A stretch of 64,000 bases of DNA from NCBI GenBank assembly GCA_951812925.1, contig OX638368.1:13443287-13507286 (forward strand). Reading direction: 5' to 3'. This document shows positions 24,097-36,008 of the stretch, in pieces. The position numbers were made by a program, and so were the translations under genes. Origin of the DNA: Calliopum simillimum (Eukaryota; Arthropoda; Insecta; Diptera; Lauxaniidae). Within the stretch, counting starts at the first letter, position 1, and every line of letters begins with the position of its first letter. A model generated the notes under the pieces. It saw only the letters and a program-made list of their open reading frames with translations, was not told the origin of the DNA and ran no database searches.

Positions 24097-24856
24097 TTGG
24101 GTGTTGGAATTAATTTTAAAGGTTTTTTTTTTCGGTTTTTGAGCATTTATTTAGAAACAACGGTACAATATATATTACTCAAAGTATTGTTAATTGTTAG
24201 CTACAACATTTTCCCATCTTTCTGGCAGCATATGGATTCCGCGCCGGAAGAACGACTCGTCTTTTGAGGCAATCCACGAATCGACCCATTTTTTGGTATC
24301 CTCGTAAGAAGTGAAGTGCTGCTCAGCCAAGCCATGCGTCATCGATCTGAATAGGTAGTAGTCGAAAGGAACTATGTCTGGACTATCAGGCGGATGGGGT
24401 AGCACATCCCAATTCAGCGCCTAAAATGTTTCTTTGACGGTTCTTGCAACATGTGGCCGTGCGTTGTCATGTTGAAAAACCACTTTGTCGTGTCTTTTGG
24501 CATATTCCGGCCGTTTAACCTTTAATGCTCGGCTTAATTGCATCAATTGTTGTTAGTAGCGTTCCCCAGTGATGGTTTCGTTAGGTTTTAGCAGCTCATA
24601 GTACACGACACCCTTCTGATCCCACCAAATACACAGCATAAGCTTGGCGCCATGAATATTCGGCTTGGCCGTCGATGTTGATGCATGGCCGGGTGGTCCC
24701 CACGATTTTTTTCGCTTAGGATTATCGTAATGGATCCACTTTTCATCGCTTAGACAATGTGCTTTGAAATGAATATAGTCACAGGTGTGCCCGATGCGAT
24801 CTATTGATAGTTACGCCATCTCTTAGAAAACCTTTAAAACTAGTTCCAACACCCAA
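24097..24856 (-). mobile_element. Dead mariner transposon, 760 bp, internally deleted
   Basis: The terminal inverted repeats start TTGGGTGTTGGAAyTAnTTT at both ends and are flanked by TA (24,095-24,096 and 24,857-24,858). The minus-strand transposase frame (about 24,770 down to 24,175) begins just before [19 protein letters not shown]. It continues through QHDNARPHVA and HPPDSPDIVPFDYYLFRSM, and ends LPERWENVVANN, stop, QYFE. The last two catalytic aspartates are separated by 34 residues, as in DD34D mariners. Two further in-frame stops interrupt the frame, after GERY and after VKETF. About the first 150 residues, including the DNA-binding domain, are deleted. It cannot encode an active enzyme but could be mobilised in trans if a source exists. 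Confidence 0.85.
24172..24770 (-). pseudogene. Mariner transposase pseudogene (DD34D catalytic half)
   Basis: This is the coding remnant inside the mariner above. Known family features visible on the minus strand are the first catalytic aspartate in DEKW, the WGPPGHAST and [15 protein letters not shown] segments, the second aspartate in HDNARPH, and the third in PDIVPFDYYLF. Three nonsense codons replace residues in an otherwise intact frame, so decay is recent compared with the other mariner relics here. The enzyme would normally cut and paste its own element at TA sites in the nucleus. Confidence 0.85.
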
Positions 24857-25539
24857 TAGTATTGAGCGGTCGAAAAACACGTTTATCGTCAGGGTTGGGC
24901 CACTCGTGTAGTCAGGGTTGGGCCACATCAATTTTTATTTAGAATCAGTAAAATAACATTACTTAATCAGTTTTTCAGAACACAAAATATTAAAATTACC
25001 GTTTTGGATACCCCAAGAGTTGACACGAACGGAAAAGTAGCGAGTTCTATCGGCATGCACGAGAAAGTAGTGAATGAAGCGCACGAGGAATTATCGACTT
25101 CTTCTCGGCCTTCAACTACTACGATTTTGTCATTGGTCGAGCCTCTGCAAGCGGCCGCGCCAACAGTGAAATTTAATCGAGGGCGCCACCCGATGAAAAG
25201 CACAAAAAATCCTCTTCCGACGATGATGTGTACCATGACTTCTGCATTATATGCTTTGAACTGATGCCTGCGAAACTGAATCGAAACTACTTTTTTTTTT
25301 AGTTTTGTCAATAACTTTTTTTCCGAAATCGCAGCGTGTTGTCCTAAAGGTACGTTACAGATAAAGGTTCAAACTTTTATATAAATTAAATTATTTGGTT
25401 TCATTCAAATAAATTAAAAAAATACAGAGGAAAGTTAAAAAGTGGCCCAACCCTGAAGACATTCCCCTTAATAAAAAAAGTGATAAAAATTAAATAAGAA
25501 AGAGGAGAAAAAATTAATATACTAATCTTGTAGGACCGG

Positions 25540-26370
25540 CGGAGAAAACTATTTGTATATTTCCATCTTTGGTCTAGTTATTTTGTAAGTAGACCGAAGC
25601 GGGCTACACCTTAAACTAGCATAAATTATCGATTGTACCAAAAATGGTCCAAATGTAATGCAAAGTCGGTCATTTATATCAAAAATAGTTCAAATGTAAT
25701 ACATAATCCGTCATTAGAACCAAAAGTGGTCCATTTGTATATCGATTGTGTCAGTGAAATTATAACGTTACTGACTACGTACTAATAGTTTGAAAGTTCG
25801 TTGACTGTGCAGAAGAGCAAACTATAGTGTATCGGCCTTATGACTTGCGCTGCGTGGAGAGTCGGAGGCTCAAATCCCTCACTCGTAGTTTTAGTTCAAG
25901 TTTTTAAATTTCCATTAATTTGTACACAATTTGTCTGAAGCCTTCAGAGCAGAAAATGTGTAAAAAAATTAATAAAAAAAAATTTCATTAGCACTGAGAT
26001 TTGAACCCGAAATACAATGCTCGGAAATATTTTACAAAGTCTTTAGCATATTCGTCTATGAAACCCTTTTACGTTTTGTATAAAATTTGTACATAAAATT
26101 AAATTCTTTGAAATTTCTAAATAAAATAAATAAAAAATTGGCCTTTTTCTGGTCCGAATGTAAAACGTGAGGAGTCAATTGACCTTTTTCTGGTCTCAAT
26201 GTAATGCATAAGGAGACAATTGATTACGTCTAATGACAAGCAATACAAAACGTAAATAGAACTTTATATGTGATGCGACCAGAATTTGGACAAGTCGCTT
26301 TCTCCCATGGAGTAGTTTGGAAACTAGTTTTGGAATAGTCCGTGGTCCTGCAAGGAAATAAATCTTTTTT
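25540..26370. repeat. Dispersed repeat, AATGTAATGCATAAGGAGAC type, copy 1
   Basis: Words such as AAAAATGGTCCAAATGTAAT, CAATGTAATGCATAAGGAGA and GACAATTGA repeat within this stretch. The right part contains GGAAACTAGTTTTGGAATAG, TCCGTGG and GCAAGGAAATAAAT. A second locus at 45.95-46.46 kb has the same order: GGTAATGCGTAGAGAGACAA, then GGAACTAGTTCATAGACTAT, then GCAGGGAAGTAAGTAA. Two tRNA-like B-box words lie inside copy 1. Boundaries and class are uncertain. Confidence 0.45.
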
Positions 26371-29300
26371 TTTTTTTTTTTTTTTTCATATTTTGTTCTT
26401 TTTCTCTTCATTTATTTTTTTAAAAATACTACTCAAACATTAACACAATCATGTCTCTCCAAATAGGATTTGATATTCGAATACTTACGTCAAAAAAAAA
26501 AAATTATTGTAAAAACGCTTCTAAATTTTTTTATAGAAATAAGAGCTTTGGAAGTGCTTTCTTAAGAAGCGCTTGACATTTTTTGCTTTTGGAAAGGAAG
26601 GTACTGTTTTGGTTGGTTGTCAAAATTATTAACGAATATACCTAATAACATTGTATAACAATGGGCTTCATATTGGTGGTTTGCGGAAAAGTTTTAATTT
26701 TTGTAATCGCTTCTTCTGCTGATGAAATGAAACTAAAATGATCAATAGTGATAGTTTTAGAAGGTGCTGTAGTCTGGTACTTCAACTCTTTTTTATCACC
26801 TCAAAGAGCACACTTAAACAGCTGTCGAATTTCCATCAAAGGATATAGCTAACGCTTTGTAAGGCTTAAAACATGTTTCCTCCATGCATATTTATACGAC
26901 ACAGTACGCATGGTACGCTGTAACCACTTTAACCACTTCTGCAGCACTCTTTTTCCTTTAAGGGTGAACTTTTGACAAAGTACGCGTAACTTTAATCTGT
27001 GAGACTACTAACTCTTATAATAAAAATGATTGACTTAAGCTCTGCTGGTGAAAACTTTTGCTTTTTTTGGTTTCCGTCTACTCAAAGTTGATAAAGGAAT
27101 CGCGTGGCAAAATTCATTGAAAGTTATGAAAGCCAATAATGTTAGCGATGTTAAAATATTTGACTGCACAGTCAAGTTATACTTACGTGTATTGTTGTTG
27201 TTGCTACTGCTATTGCCAATAATCGCTTTGAAAATTTAAGCTTGAAGCTAATAAGCTTTAACTTTGGCAGTGCTTCATAGCCATAATGAAAAAGGAACTT
27301 TGAGGCATTGAAACGTGACTGGATATATTTCTTTTATTTTATTTGATTTTTGATGAAATTGTTGATGTTGCATAAAAGTTTGGTAAGTTGGTTGGTTTTT
27401 CTATGAAATAACACGGTAATTTTGAATGAATTCCTTTTGCAGATTTCTGTTTTTACAAAAATCTTGCTGTTTGGCATGTTCGCATATCAAGATAGCTGGC
27501 AGAATTTGATATAACAAAAAAAGTGCCTTTTATTTAAAAAAAAAAAAAAAAAACTTAAAAAAATTGGTTATAAAAAAAACAACAAAATAAGCACCACAAA
27601 ATTGTATAGCGCCTGACTAGTAATATTATCACTTTATGCAAAAAAATAATCAAAAAAAAATTTCAAGTGATAATTACAAGAAAAAGATGTGACATACATA
27701 TACCTTAATTCAAAAGTATGGCATATACCTTATTTTATGCTAAATACAACATCAAATAAATCACCTGCATCATAAATTTAATAGGCAATTTTCCTTCAAC
27801 CACACCTACACTGACCTTTAACAACTGTTTTCAATTTAAACCACATACTGTGTCGTACAACATTTTCACCAAATGCCACTTACTCTGCCTCAAACCAACA
27901 CTTTTGCATGCAAATGACTTTAATTATGCAAAGGACTTTATGCTCATCAACTTTGAGTATATGAATCCAGGATACGCTAAGGCTATCATGCAACATTTAC
28001 TGCCCACACCTTTCCGTTCAAAATGGTGTTGAGTTGATATTCGTCAATTTATATTAGACACATAAGATATTCTATTCGATTTGCCATAAATTATTGCATT
28101 TTGCTTGTTGTTACTGGATGTTGCTTGGCAACATTTGCTTGAAAGTGCAAGATTTTGTTGTTGCTTGAATTTAATGCGCAATATATTACACAGATGTTAG
28201 CTGTCAACCTTATTAGTTTCTTATGTTAATTTCTAAAGATGGAGTGCAACACCTGCAAGTATGGTTGACTGTTTACACAAAATGTTTATCTATTGTTAAT
28301 TAAATTCTAAGGCAACTAAAACACAGAACTTTTGTTGGAAGTGTTGTACGAGAGGAAGCCACCATAAAATTGTATGAGAGTAAATTTTAGTTCTGGTTAA
28401 TATCTCAGTTTTGATGTAACATTGAGTTATAATTTTTTGAATTTAATAAATTTTTCCCATAATTTTTCTTAAATAAATTGTGAATTTGATCACTAGATGC
28501 TCCGTGGCTTATATAGCACAATCAATTTAAAATTTCATTATCTTCAGATAGAAATGAATTTAATTTTAGATAAATTGCATCGTACCAAAACCTTATTAGA
28601 ATACTATTAAGCAAGACGTAACCAAATTATTTAAGAAATTAAATTTTAAGATTAATCATACGTCATGTTGTTTGAAATTAAGTCACCGATTTTATTGTAT
28701 AACATGGCAGCGATATAATTTTTTGCTAAAATGCTTTCCCTATGTTATAAAATCTTAAATCTGCTACAATCATGAATTAAATGAACATTGGCTGCTTTCA
28801 AATATAAAAGTTATAGTTAAAAATGCTCAAAATTAAAACAAAAATATATTAATTTGTTGTTTTTTTCTTTTTCTTTGTAAACAAATTCTTGTCATTTTAT
28901 ATTTTAGTAACTTGCTTTGTTTCACTTTTAAAGTAATTATAAACCAAGTTTATTATGATTACTTCATTGTCAAAGTTTGTACGTGATTTCAAATGTTAGT
29001 CCACCATTCTTTTGTTTGAGGCTATCTGCATTGCAAATTTTATGCTGCGCATAGAAAAATGAAATACGTGTCAAAATTTTAAAAATAATTTTGTGACAAT
29101 GTAAGGTATCAAGTTGCCACATAGGTATACCGTAAAATCGTACTACTATTAATTTTGGCCTATCCAAATCTAAAAATTTTAACTTGTACAATTAGACACC
29201 CTGTTTACTGTATAATTTCTTTATATTTTCAGTCATTTATACTTTACATTAACTGCAATATTAATCAGAAAAACCACTCTTTAAGCTAAAATTTTCATGA

Positions 29301-29480
29301 AGAATTAATATCATTTTACTCTTTTTTGACTATGTCATGCTATTTTGACTGAAAGTAAGGAACTCTTCACAGTACAGGGACCAAGCTTGTGCAAGAATTC
29401 TTGACTTATTAGCACCATATCGCTGTTGAACCAACTCTCGAGTACAAAACTTCTAGGAGCTGATGGAGAAGGCCACGTTT
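26371..29480. other. Mostly unique-looking non-coding DNA
   Basis: No gene or clear element is supported. Between 26,900 and 28,350 base composition is mixed, with few homopolymers other than poly-A at 27,534. This is where a conserved non-coding or host element could sit, but I cannot name one. Open frames are no longer than 73 codons. Confidence 0.35.
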
Positions 29481-29489
29481 AACAAAAAA

Positions 29490-30340
29490 TTGCTTCTGGA
29501 AGAGTGGAGAGTCTAAAATGTACCCCTGAGGAGTTAAGCGGTTAAAATAGATTTTCTGACTTGTTTTAGAAAAAAAATTTCTGTGTCACCCACGACTTTT
29601 AGAGAAAATTTTTTTATTCAAATCTTTAAGGCGATTGTATGAGCTTTTTAAATATGTATCTGGTTTATAGGGTTTAAGTTTTGGAGAGATCTGGAACTTT
29701 AAAGTTGATATTTTAAATTTTTATCCTAATTATTGACTTACACAGGTGGTTATTTAACTATGAAAAAAGATCCTATTAATATCTGTTTTTATAGTTTTTT
29801 TAAAATCCTCGTTAATTCGGTAGTACATTTGTCATGTATGTATGTATGTTTTCTCTTTTAACTACTGCAGAATATGATGCATGCGCTACACGCGCTGCTC
29901 TTTATCCACTGGAGCCTTCAAACAGGTTGTCCTTGAAAAATATATTTTTTTGAACTCAGTTAAAAGAATTGTTATAACAAATGTGCTTCCAAATTATAGA
30001 AAATTGAACGATTATTTAAAAAAAAATACAAAAAGTACCTTTATGGGAACTTTTTTATACTAAAATATCCACCAAAATCAAAAAAAAAAAAAAAATTACA
30101 AATATCAAATTCAAAGGTCCAGAACTTTGCGTAATCCTTATAGACTCCATAAATTAAATGCATTTTTGAAAAGCTCATACAATTAACCAAATATTACTTG
30201 TGAAAAAATTTTCTCTAAAACGCAAGGGTGACCCAAAAAACTTTTTTTTTCTAAAACAAGTTGAAAAAATCAGTTTTTTCGATATAACTTCATAGCATTA
30301 CATTTAAGACTCCCCAGATGAAACTTTTTGTTAGCCTAGG
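29490..30340. repeat. Old inverted repeat (diverged foldback)
   Basis: The left arm (about 29,490-29,720) and right arm (about 30,095-30,330) are mirror images. GACTTGTTTTAGAAAAAAAA pairs with CTAAAACAAGTTGAAAAAAT, TTTTAGAGAAAATTTTTTTA pairs with GAAAAAATTTTCTCTAAAAC, TGTATGAGCTTTTTAAA pairs with TGAAAAGCTCATACAATT, and the GGAACTTTAAAGTTGATATT block pairs with its partner near 30,105. The loop is about 375 bp. A short ATGT microsatellite lies in the loop at 29,835. The 60-codon frame inside has no sign of being a gene. Confidence 0.65.
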
Positions 30341-31600
30341 AATGCTCTATCACCTCCCAAGAGCTGCGAAATTTTATGCAATATACCCTTCATAGAGATG
30401 TGGTGGAGTGTGGTGGAATTTTCTTGACGATTCTCGCACTCTCTTGTAAGTAAAGTTGGTTCATCTTAGAACACTTGTAAAAAGTAAAACTTATTTATAG
30501 CGAATGGGCGTGGCACTTATTAAACACTCCTGGGCTAATATATGGTATTCATTTCAGTCAAATACATGCCCAAAATTATAAAAGGAGCTTGTACCTAGGG
30601 TTCGTGTTATAAAAACACAAAAGTTTCGAAAAAAAGAATCTTTAGAGTCGCGGCAAACATTTCCAACAAATGTTTCTTTGAAAATTTTTAAGCTACTAAT
30701 TTTTTTATCTGTTAAATACTAGCGTGCACAGAAATATTTGCCTTTTGAGAATATCACTGTACTTCAACATTCATAAATTATGTATCATGTAACTTTTAAT
30801 GCTTAAAATTAATATTATGAATCTGATCCTACTACATTCTACAAGTACAACTGCAACTTCTCACTGCCCTTCGATCCAATCAATAATATGCCATTACATG
30901 TGATTGACACTGTCAATTGCTGACAGGATCAAGTACTGAACAGTTGTAATCTCGAATATTGAAAATTTTTAATAAATTTTTTTGTGGTTATTTTCCTCTT
31001 TAAAAACTCGAAATATATGTACGAAAATGTACTTGCATGCACAATAAAACGTGCAAATTTGCTTGAACTTTAATTACAATTGCAATTTTTATTTTTGTAA
31101 TTGCCACATTTTCACCACAAATGTAGGTCAAGGCTTATTTATAGCAATAACACAAAGCATTTACACGTGTAGATATACAGACAATTTATTATCCTGCACA
31201 TTATTGTTTCAATACTTTTTAATTGACAAACACGACATATCAATTTTAATCATACTCAAGAGGCAAAGCATCCACTGTGTCATAAAAGCAGTTACCAAAC
31301 AATGAATGACCTTAAAAATGTTCAGCTCAGCTGTGACGGATTATTGGGAAATGGATAATGCATTGACTAATAAAGCATGGTAGATGACTGACGCATGGGG
31401 TGTTGAAAAATGCGACCACAGCTTGATTGAAGTAATGTGTGATAATTGATTTTTTTTTTTTTGCTGCAGTTAACTACAATAGGTGCGTTGGTTATTTAGG
31501 TTTTTGTTATGTTGCAAATTCAAAGATATTTATGCGAAATCTTTTTTCAAATGGTGTAGGGTATTCAAATTAAGCGGAAGCAGAAAGATCAAACTTACTA
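30341..31600. other. Unassigned non-coding DNA
   Basis: No supported gene. One GCGAATGGGCGTGGCACTTA phrase near 30,500 resembles phrases common in dipteran repeats. Confidence 0.35.
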
Positions 31601-31606
31601 TGTTCA

Positions 31607-32780
31607 CTTGTATAATTGTTTCAATAAAAAGTTCAAATTTTAGTCACTAATTTTGATTTAATTTCTATTTTGTGCTATTTACCTGTCCAATTTGAAATAT
31701 ACTGTATTCAAATGTTTATCTATTTTGGTAATTCCACCGAAGACTATTACTATTTGTGTGCTATTTCTATGTCCAAATAAGCAAAAATTTTTACTACGCC
31801 AGATTTTAAAAGTAAAACCATATGTACAACATTTCTTTAAAAAAATGAACATTGTTTATAATTTTTGTGATCAATTTTTCATATATATTTTCAAACATTT
31901 TCAAGTATTTAGTTCATGGACATAGAGAAATCAATTTTAAAAATAAAGCTTGATTTTAGCGAGCATGACGTTTAAGAGCTTGTTCATTTTGGAAAGTCCA
32001 AGGACCGTTATTGGCATTTTCGTGCTAATTCTATGGCCAACTAAGCATTTTAGAAATAAAGCTAGAATACACCTATCATATGACTTATGTTGACTTGCAT
32101 TATTGTTAAAATAAAAAATGCAAATTTTAGTGAATTGTTTCGATTGAATATTTTTTTGTGCTATTTATCTGTCCAATACAAAATATACTTACTTGTGAGT
32201 GGTTTGTTAAAAAGTTTATTTATGATGGAGACTGTTCTTATCTTCTACATTTCGTTAAAAAAATGGACAACTGTCATTATATTGCTTATACTTTTTGTGA
32301 TAAATATATTTCAATATATAATTAGGTTCCTAGACTTAGTTTTATTATTTTATTTAATTTACTAAGCCTTCAAACATAAAAAGTTCAGTTTAAAAAGTAA
32401 TGGTTTAATAAAAAGAGCATAATGTTTAAGAGTTTATTGTCTTGAGAAAGTTCAACAATCATTACTAACATTTTAGCGCTATTTCTATGTCCCACTAAGC
32501 ATTTTCAAAATAAAGCTAATATACACCTACGAAATATATATATGTATAATATGCATATATATTTTGAACTGTGCTATTTATGTGGCCAATAGCGCACTTG
32601 CATATACAATGAAGACAATCCAGGTTTCGAATGGTACAATTGAGATCTTAAAAAATAAACCGAGCTGGCATATCTTCCTTCAAAACCTTTTATTTTGCAT
32701 TTTTTAAGGCTAGCTTGAATTTGTTTAGACAGAGCGAAAAAATTTTATGCAATTTTCCTCTCTGTGCTATTTTTGTGAAA
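31607..32780 (+). repeat. Left arm of TGTGCTATTT word array
   Basis: TGTGCTATTTnTnTGTCCAA occurs at 31,671, 31,757, 32,023 (degenerate), 32,157, 32,490, 32,572 and 32,763 (degenerate). Larger units of about 415-487 bp are tandem: the blocks starting at 31,607 and 32,093 share GCAAATTTTAGT-like and GAAATATACT-like phrases. Blocks with GCATTTT, AAATAAAGCTA and ATACACCTA follow the words at 32,023 and 32,490. The same word appears reversed on the far side, at 34.0-36.0 kb. Confidence 0.65.
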
Positions 32781-33985
32781 AATTTATTTTCTGCTATTAG
32801 CTGTTGTTATTGCTGCCACTAGGTCCTTTGACCACACAACAAAGGAAAATTGTTGTTTTTCATTAATTTCGATGTTTGACACAACAAAAGAATAACATAC
32901 GACATTTTTGCAATAAAACAATTTAATGTATTTTTTTTTTTTTTTTTAATTTTTACTTTTACAACATTTCGCTCATACGTTGTATACTTAATGAAATTTT
33001 AATTATTTATTGACACACATTCAGAGTGCATATTCTTGCAAGTGTACGCGTGTAATAGCAACACAGGGTTAAAAAAAAAATCAAAAATAATAACAAATGG
33101 CTCGACTTTCATGCAACTTGTAAAATTGTTTTTTTTTTTTTTTCATTCTACACCAGCGGTTTTTCATGCAACGCATATGAGGCTTTCCATCGTAAGCTGA
33201 TGAAAAATTTTTGCGTTGCCTAAAAAAAATACGGAGCACAAATTTTACAAAATATTTGCAATTTTCATGTCAATTATATAGAGTGTGTGTGCCAATAATA
33301 AACTATGTAAGCCTTAAGAGCGATAAAGATCAACGAGCACACATACCTTTCAACAAGTTCAGACAGAAGCGCTTGGATTTACTCTATGCATTTTCATTTA
33401 TACTTCAATTCTTCCGTTGATAACTAATTGTGATGTAGCGCGAAAACGTGAAGAAATGATAAACGAAACAGTTGGGGAAAAGGAATACAAAACCACGCCA
33501 CCCCACCAAAAAACACAGGATTGAAAGCGAATGCAAAACAATATAAAAAAAATAATAAATGAGGTATTGTCTTCGCGATATCTAAGAAAGAGATCATCAA
33601 GTAAAGAATATAATAAAAAATCACACCACAAATAATGAAACTACATGAGAAAAATGAAAAAATCTCAACAGCTGCTGCAATAATTTAGCGCCAAATAACG
33701 CGAAACTGTTGGGATTTTCATTTATCATTCACGAAACACGCATAGAATAGCATGGTACTCAAAAAAAAAAAACACAATCACAGCGGCAACAGCTGTCAAA
33801 ATATTATCCTTGTTGGTGGTACGAGTATATACAACAAATTTATTTTAGTTTTCTTTGTTTTCAAAGAAATTCGCGAAAGTGGTGAAATTTGAATTTTGTT
33901 ATGCAAGGAATTTGTGCAGTAATATAATGTTATTTCACTCAATGTTTTTGCATTATTTTTATTTTCTATTTTTACTTGTAAAGTT
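32781..33985. other. Central spacer between the two word arrays
   Basis: No gene is supported and no copies of the array word were seen. Poly-T tracts lie near 32,930 and 33,127. This would be the interior of the putative element spanning 31.6-36.0 kb, or unrelated host DNA between two arrays. Confidence 0.35.
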
Positions 33986-36000
33986 ATAGTGTAAAAATTG
34001 ATGAATATAAAGTGAACACGAAAATAGCACAAGATAAAAGTTTTTATATTAATTTTTAAATTTTTATCTGTTACATAGGTATACATTTATATGAACTCTT
34101 CATTGGACACACAAAATAGCACAATTTTTTCATTGCTTAAAATAATAAAACATTAAACATCATATCGTCGTCTGAGTATTACTTTGCCGTAAACGCCAAT
34201 TTCACTTTTTTGGGAAATCACTTTTTTAAGTTTGAGGTGGAATAGCAAACAAACTAACCGATAAAATTAAATTTTTTTTTCCTACAATAAATACTTTTAG
34301 TAAATAATTTTATTTGGTTTTTTACTAACTACAGAATTTTACGCCTTCTCCTTTTTTAGTTATATTAATTTTTCTTCAGGTAGTTTGGCAAAATTTCTAC
34401 ATTTCATGAAAAATTTCTCACTTTTTTTAACTTACAGAGGGATTGTGGCGGCAGAATGGTCAGAAAATATTGATATGAGACTTTATTTTTCCATATTAAT
34501 AAATATTACTCATACGACATGTGGTGCATGTTTGCATAGGAAATAGTTTTTAAATGGCTATTACCTTTGCAAATATAACGATAAATGGTCCTTTTTTTCA
34601 CCATTCATATACATATACGGCAAAACAAAAATAACTAAAAAAAATTTGAAATTATACGGAAAATTTGCCGTATATCCATATTTTTGTCATTTACGGCAAA
34701 CTAAAAATTCAATTTTTGTGGATATACGGCAAAAATCATACTATATAAATCTCGATTGGAAAGAGATAGGACAAAATGGATAAAAGATTCAAAAGAGCGT
34801 ACTCGGAAACATAAAACTGAATTCTCAGTTGAAAATGCTTGTTTTGATGTTTACGGCAAAATAATACTCAGTAATTGACACATTTAATTTATATAAGATA
34901 TCAAATAGCACAGTTTTAGCAAAAATAATCTACTGGTGAAAGAATAGCATTATTAGTCATACACATGTTATTAATTGTTTTTTTTACCATGCAGTTGCAG
35001 TTAAAAGCGTGAATAAAAAAATATCAAAAAAAAAAAAAAATGAATATCTGATGGACACAAAAGTAGCACAACAGAACAAAATAAATTTTAACTGGAGAAT
35101 TTTTATTTGTTTGATATGAGTTCTCACTTGGACGTACAAATAGCACAATTTTTTATTACATAAAATAATAGAACATTTAATACCACATGCCAAAATATAA
35201 TTGACACACCTAGTTTATGTCAGATATGTAATAGCACATTTTTAACATTTTACTGAAGAGAGAAAAGCATTATTATGTCATAAACATATGAATAATGTTT
35301 TTTTTTTACCGTAAAGTTACAGTAAGGAGCGCGAATAAAAAAAGTTCAAAAATTGTTAAATTTCTGATAGACACAAAAATAGCACAGCATAAAAAACAAA
35401 ATTTTAATCGCAGGATTTTTATTTGTACGACATGAGTTCTTACTTGGATGTACAAATAGCACAATTTTTTCTACATAAAATAATAGAACATTTAATAACA
35501 TGCGAATATATAATTGACACACCTAATTTATGTTAGTAATGAATTAGCACATTTTTAACAAAAATGGTCTCCTGAAGAAAGAAAATTATTATTATTGTAA
35601 GTCACACATAAATAAAATATTCAAAAATAGTTAAATTTCAGATGGACACAAAAATAGCACAGCATAAAAAATTTAATTTTAATTGCTGCATTTTTATTTG
35701 TATGTATGTGACAAACTTATATGAATTCTCACCTGGACGTACAAATAGCACAATTTCTTGTTTCTTGTTAACAAAAATAGTCCACTGAATAAAAAACAAC
35801 GTTCAAAGTTACACCTATATGTATGTTAGTATTCTTTACTTTAAAGTTACAGCTATGTGCCCGAATATGTTAGTTTTAAATTTTTCATGGACATCTAAAT
35901 AGCACAAAGACAAGTTGAAATTTTAAATTAAATTTTTATTTGAATATATGTAACAAAGTTTAATAAATTAATTTTTGGACATACAAATAGCACAATTTTC
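33986..36000 (-). repeat. Right arm of TGTGCTATTT word array (inverted), about 300-bp tandem units
   Basis: AAATAGCACA, the reverse complement of the left-arm word, occurs about 13 times. Positions are near 34,023, 34,116, 34,904, 35,057, 35,136, 35,229, 35,376, 35,452, 35,542, 35,654, 35,742, 35,896 and 35,986. Between 35,050 and 35,900 they form tandem units of about 280-320 bp. Each unit has three word contexts in fixed order: GACACAAAAATAGCACAGCA, then GGACGTACAAATAGCACAAT, then a third with TAGCACATTTTTAAC. A separate patch at 34,600-34,870 repeats ATACGGCAAA in both orientations. No protein-coding sequence is seen. Confidence 0.65.
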
Positions 36001-36008
36001 TCATTATA

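Larger units (their letters stand above)
23740..25468 (+). mobile_element. DNA transposon C, GGGGAATGTC termini, pogo-like remnant
   Basis: The left end reads GGGGAATGTCGACAGTGTTG and the right end CCCAACCCTGAAGACATTCC-CC, with TA flanks that fit if one extra T is allowed on the right. The word CAGGGTTGGGCCgCTGTCAG is repeated at 23,754-23,800, occurs twice again at 24,893-24,925, and occurs inverted at 25,443-25,456. Reading near 25,004-25,300 gives a plus-strand frame that, after a frame change near 25,190, runs SSSDDDVYHDFCIICFELMP. This resembles the acidic, cysteine-containing C-terminal part (partial zinc finger) of pogo/Tigger-type transposases. An AG-acceptor-like TTTTTCAG sits at 24,971. 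The family call is tentative. A mariner is nested inside at 24,097-24,856. Confidence 0.55.

Noticed and set aside
24967..25311. 114-codon minus-strand ORF
   Set aside because: It is antisense to the pogo-like remnant, which has the more convincing composition and context.
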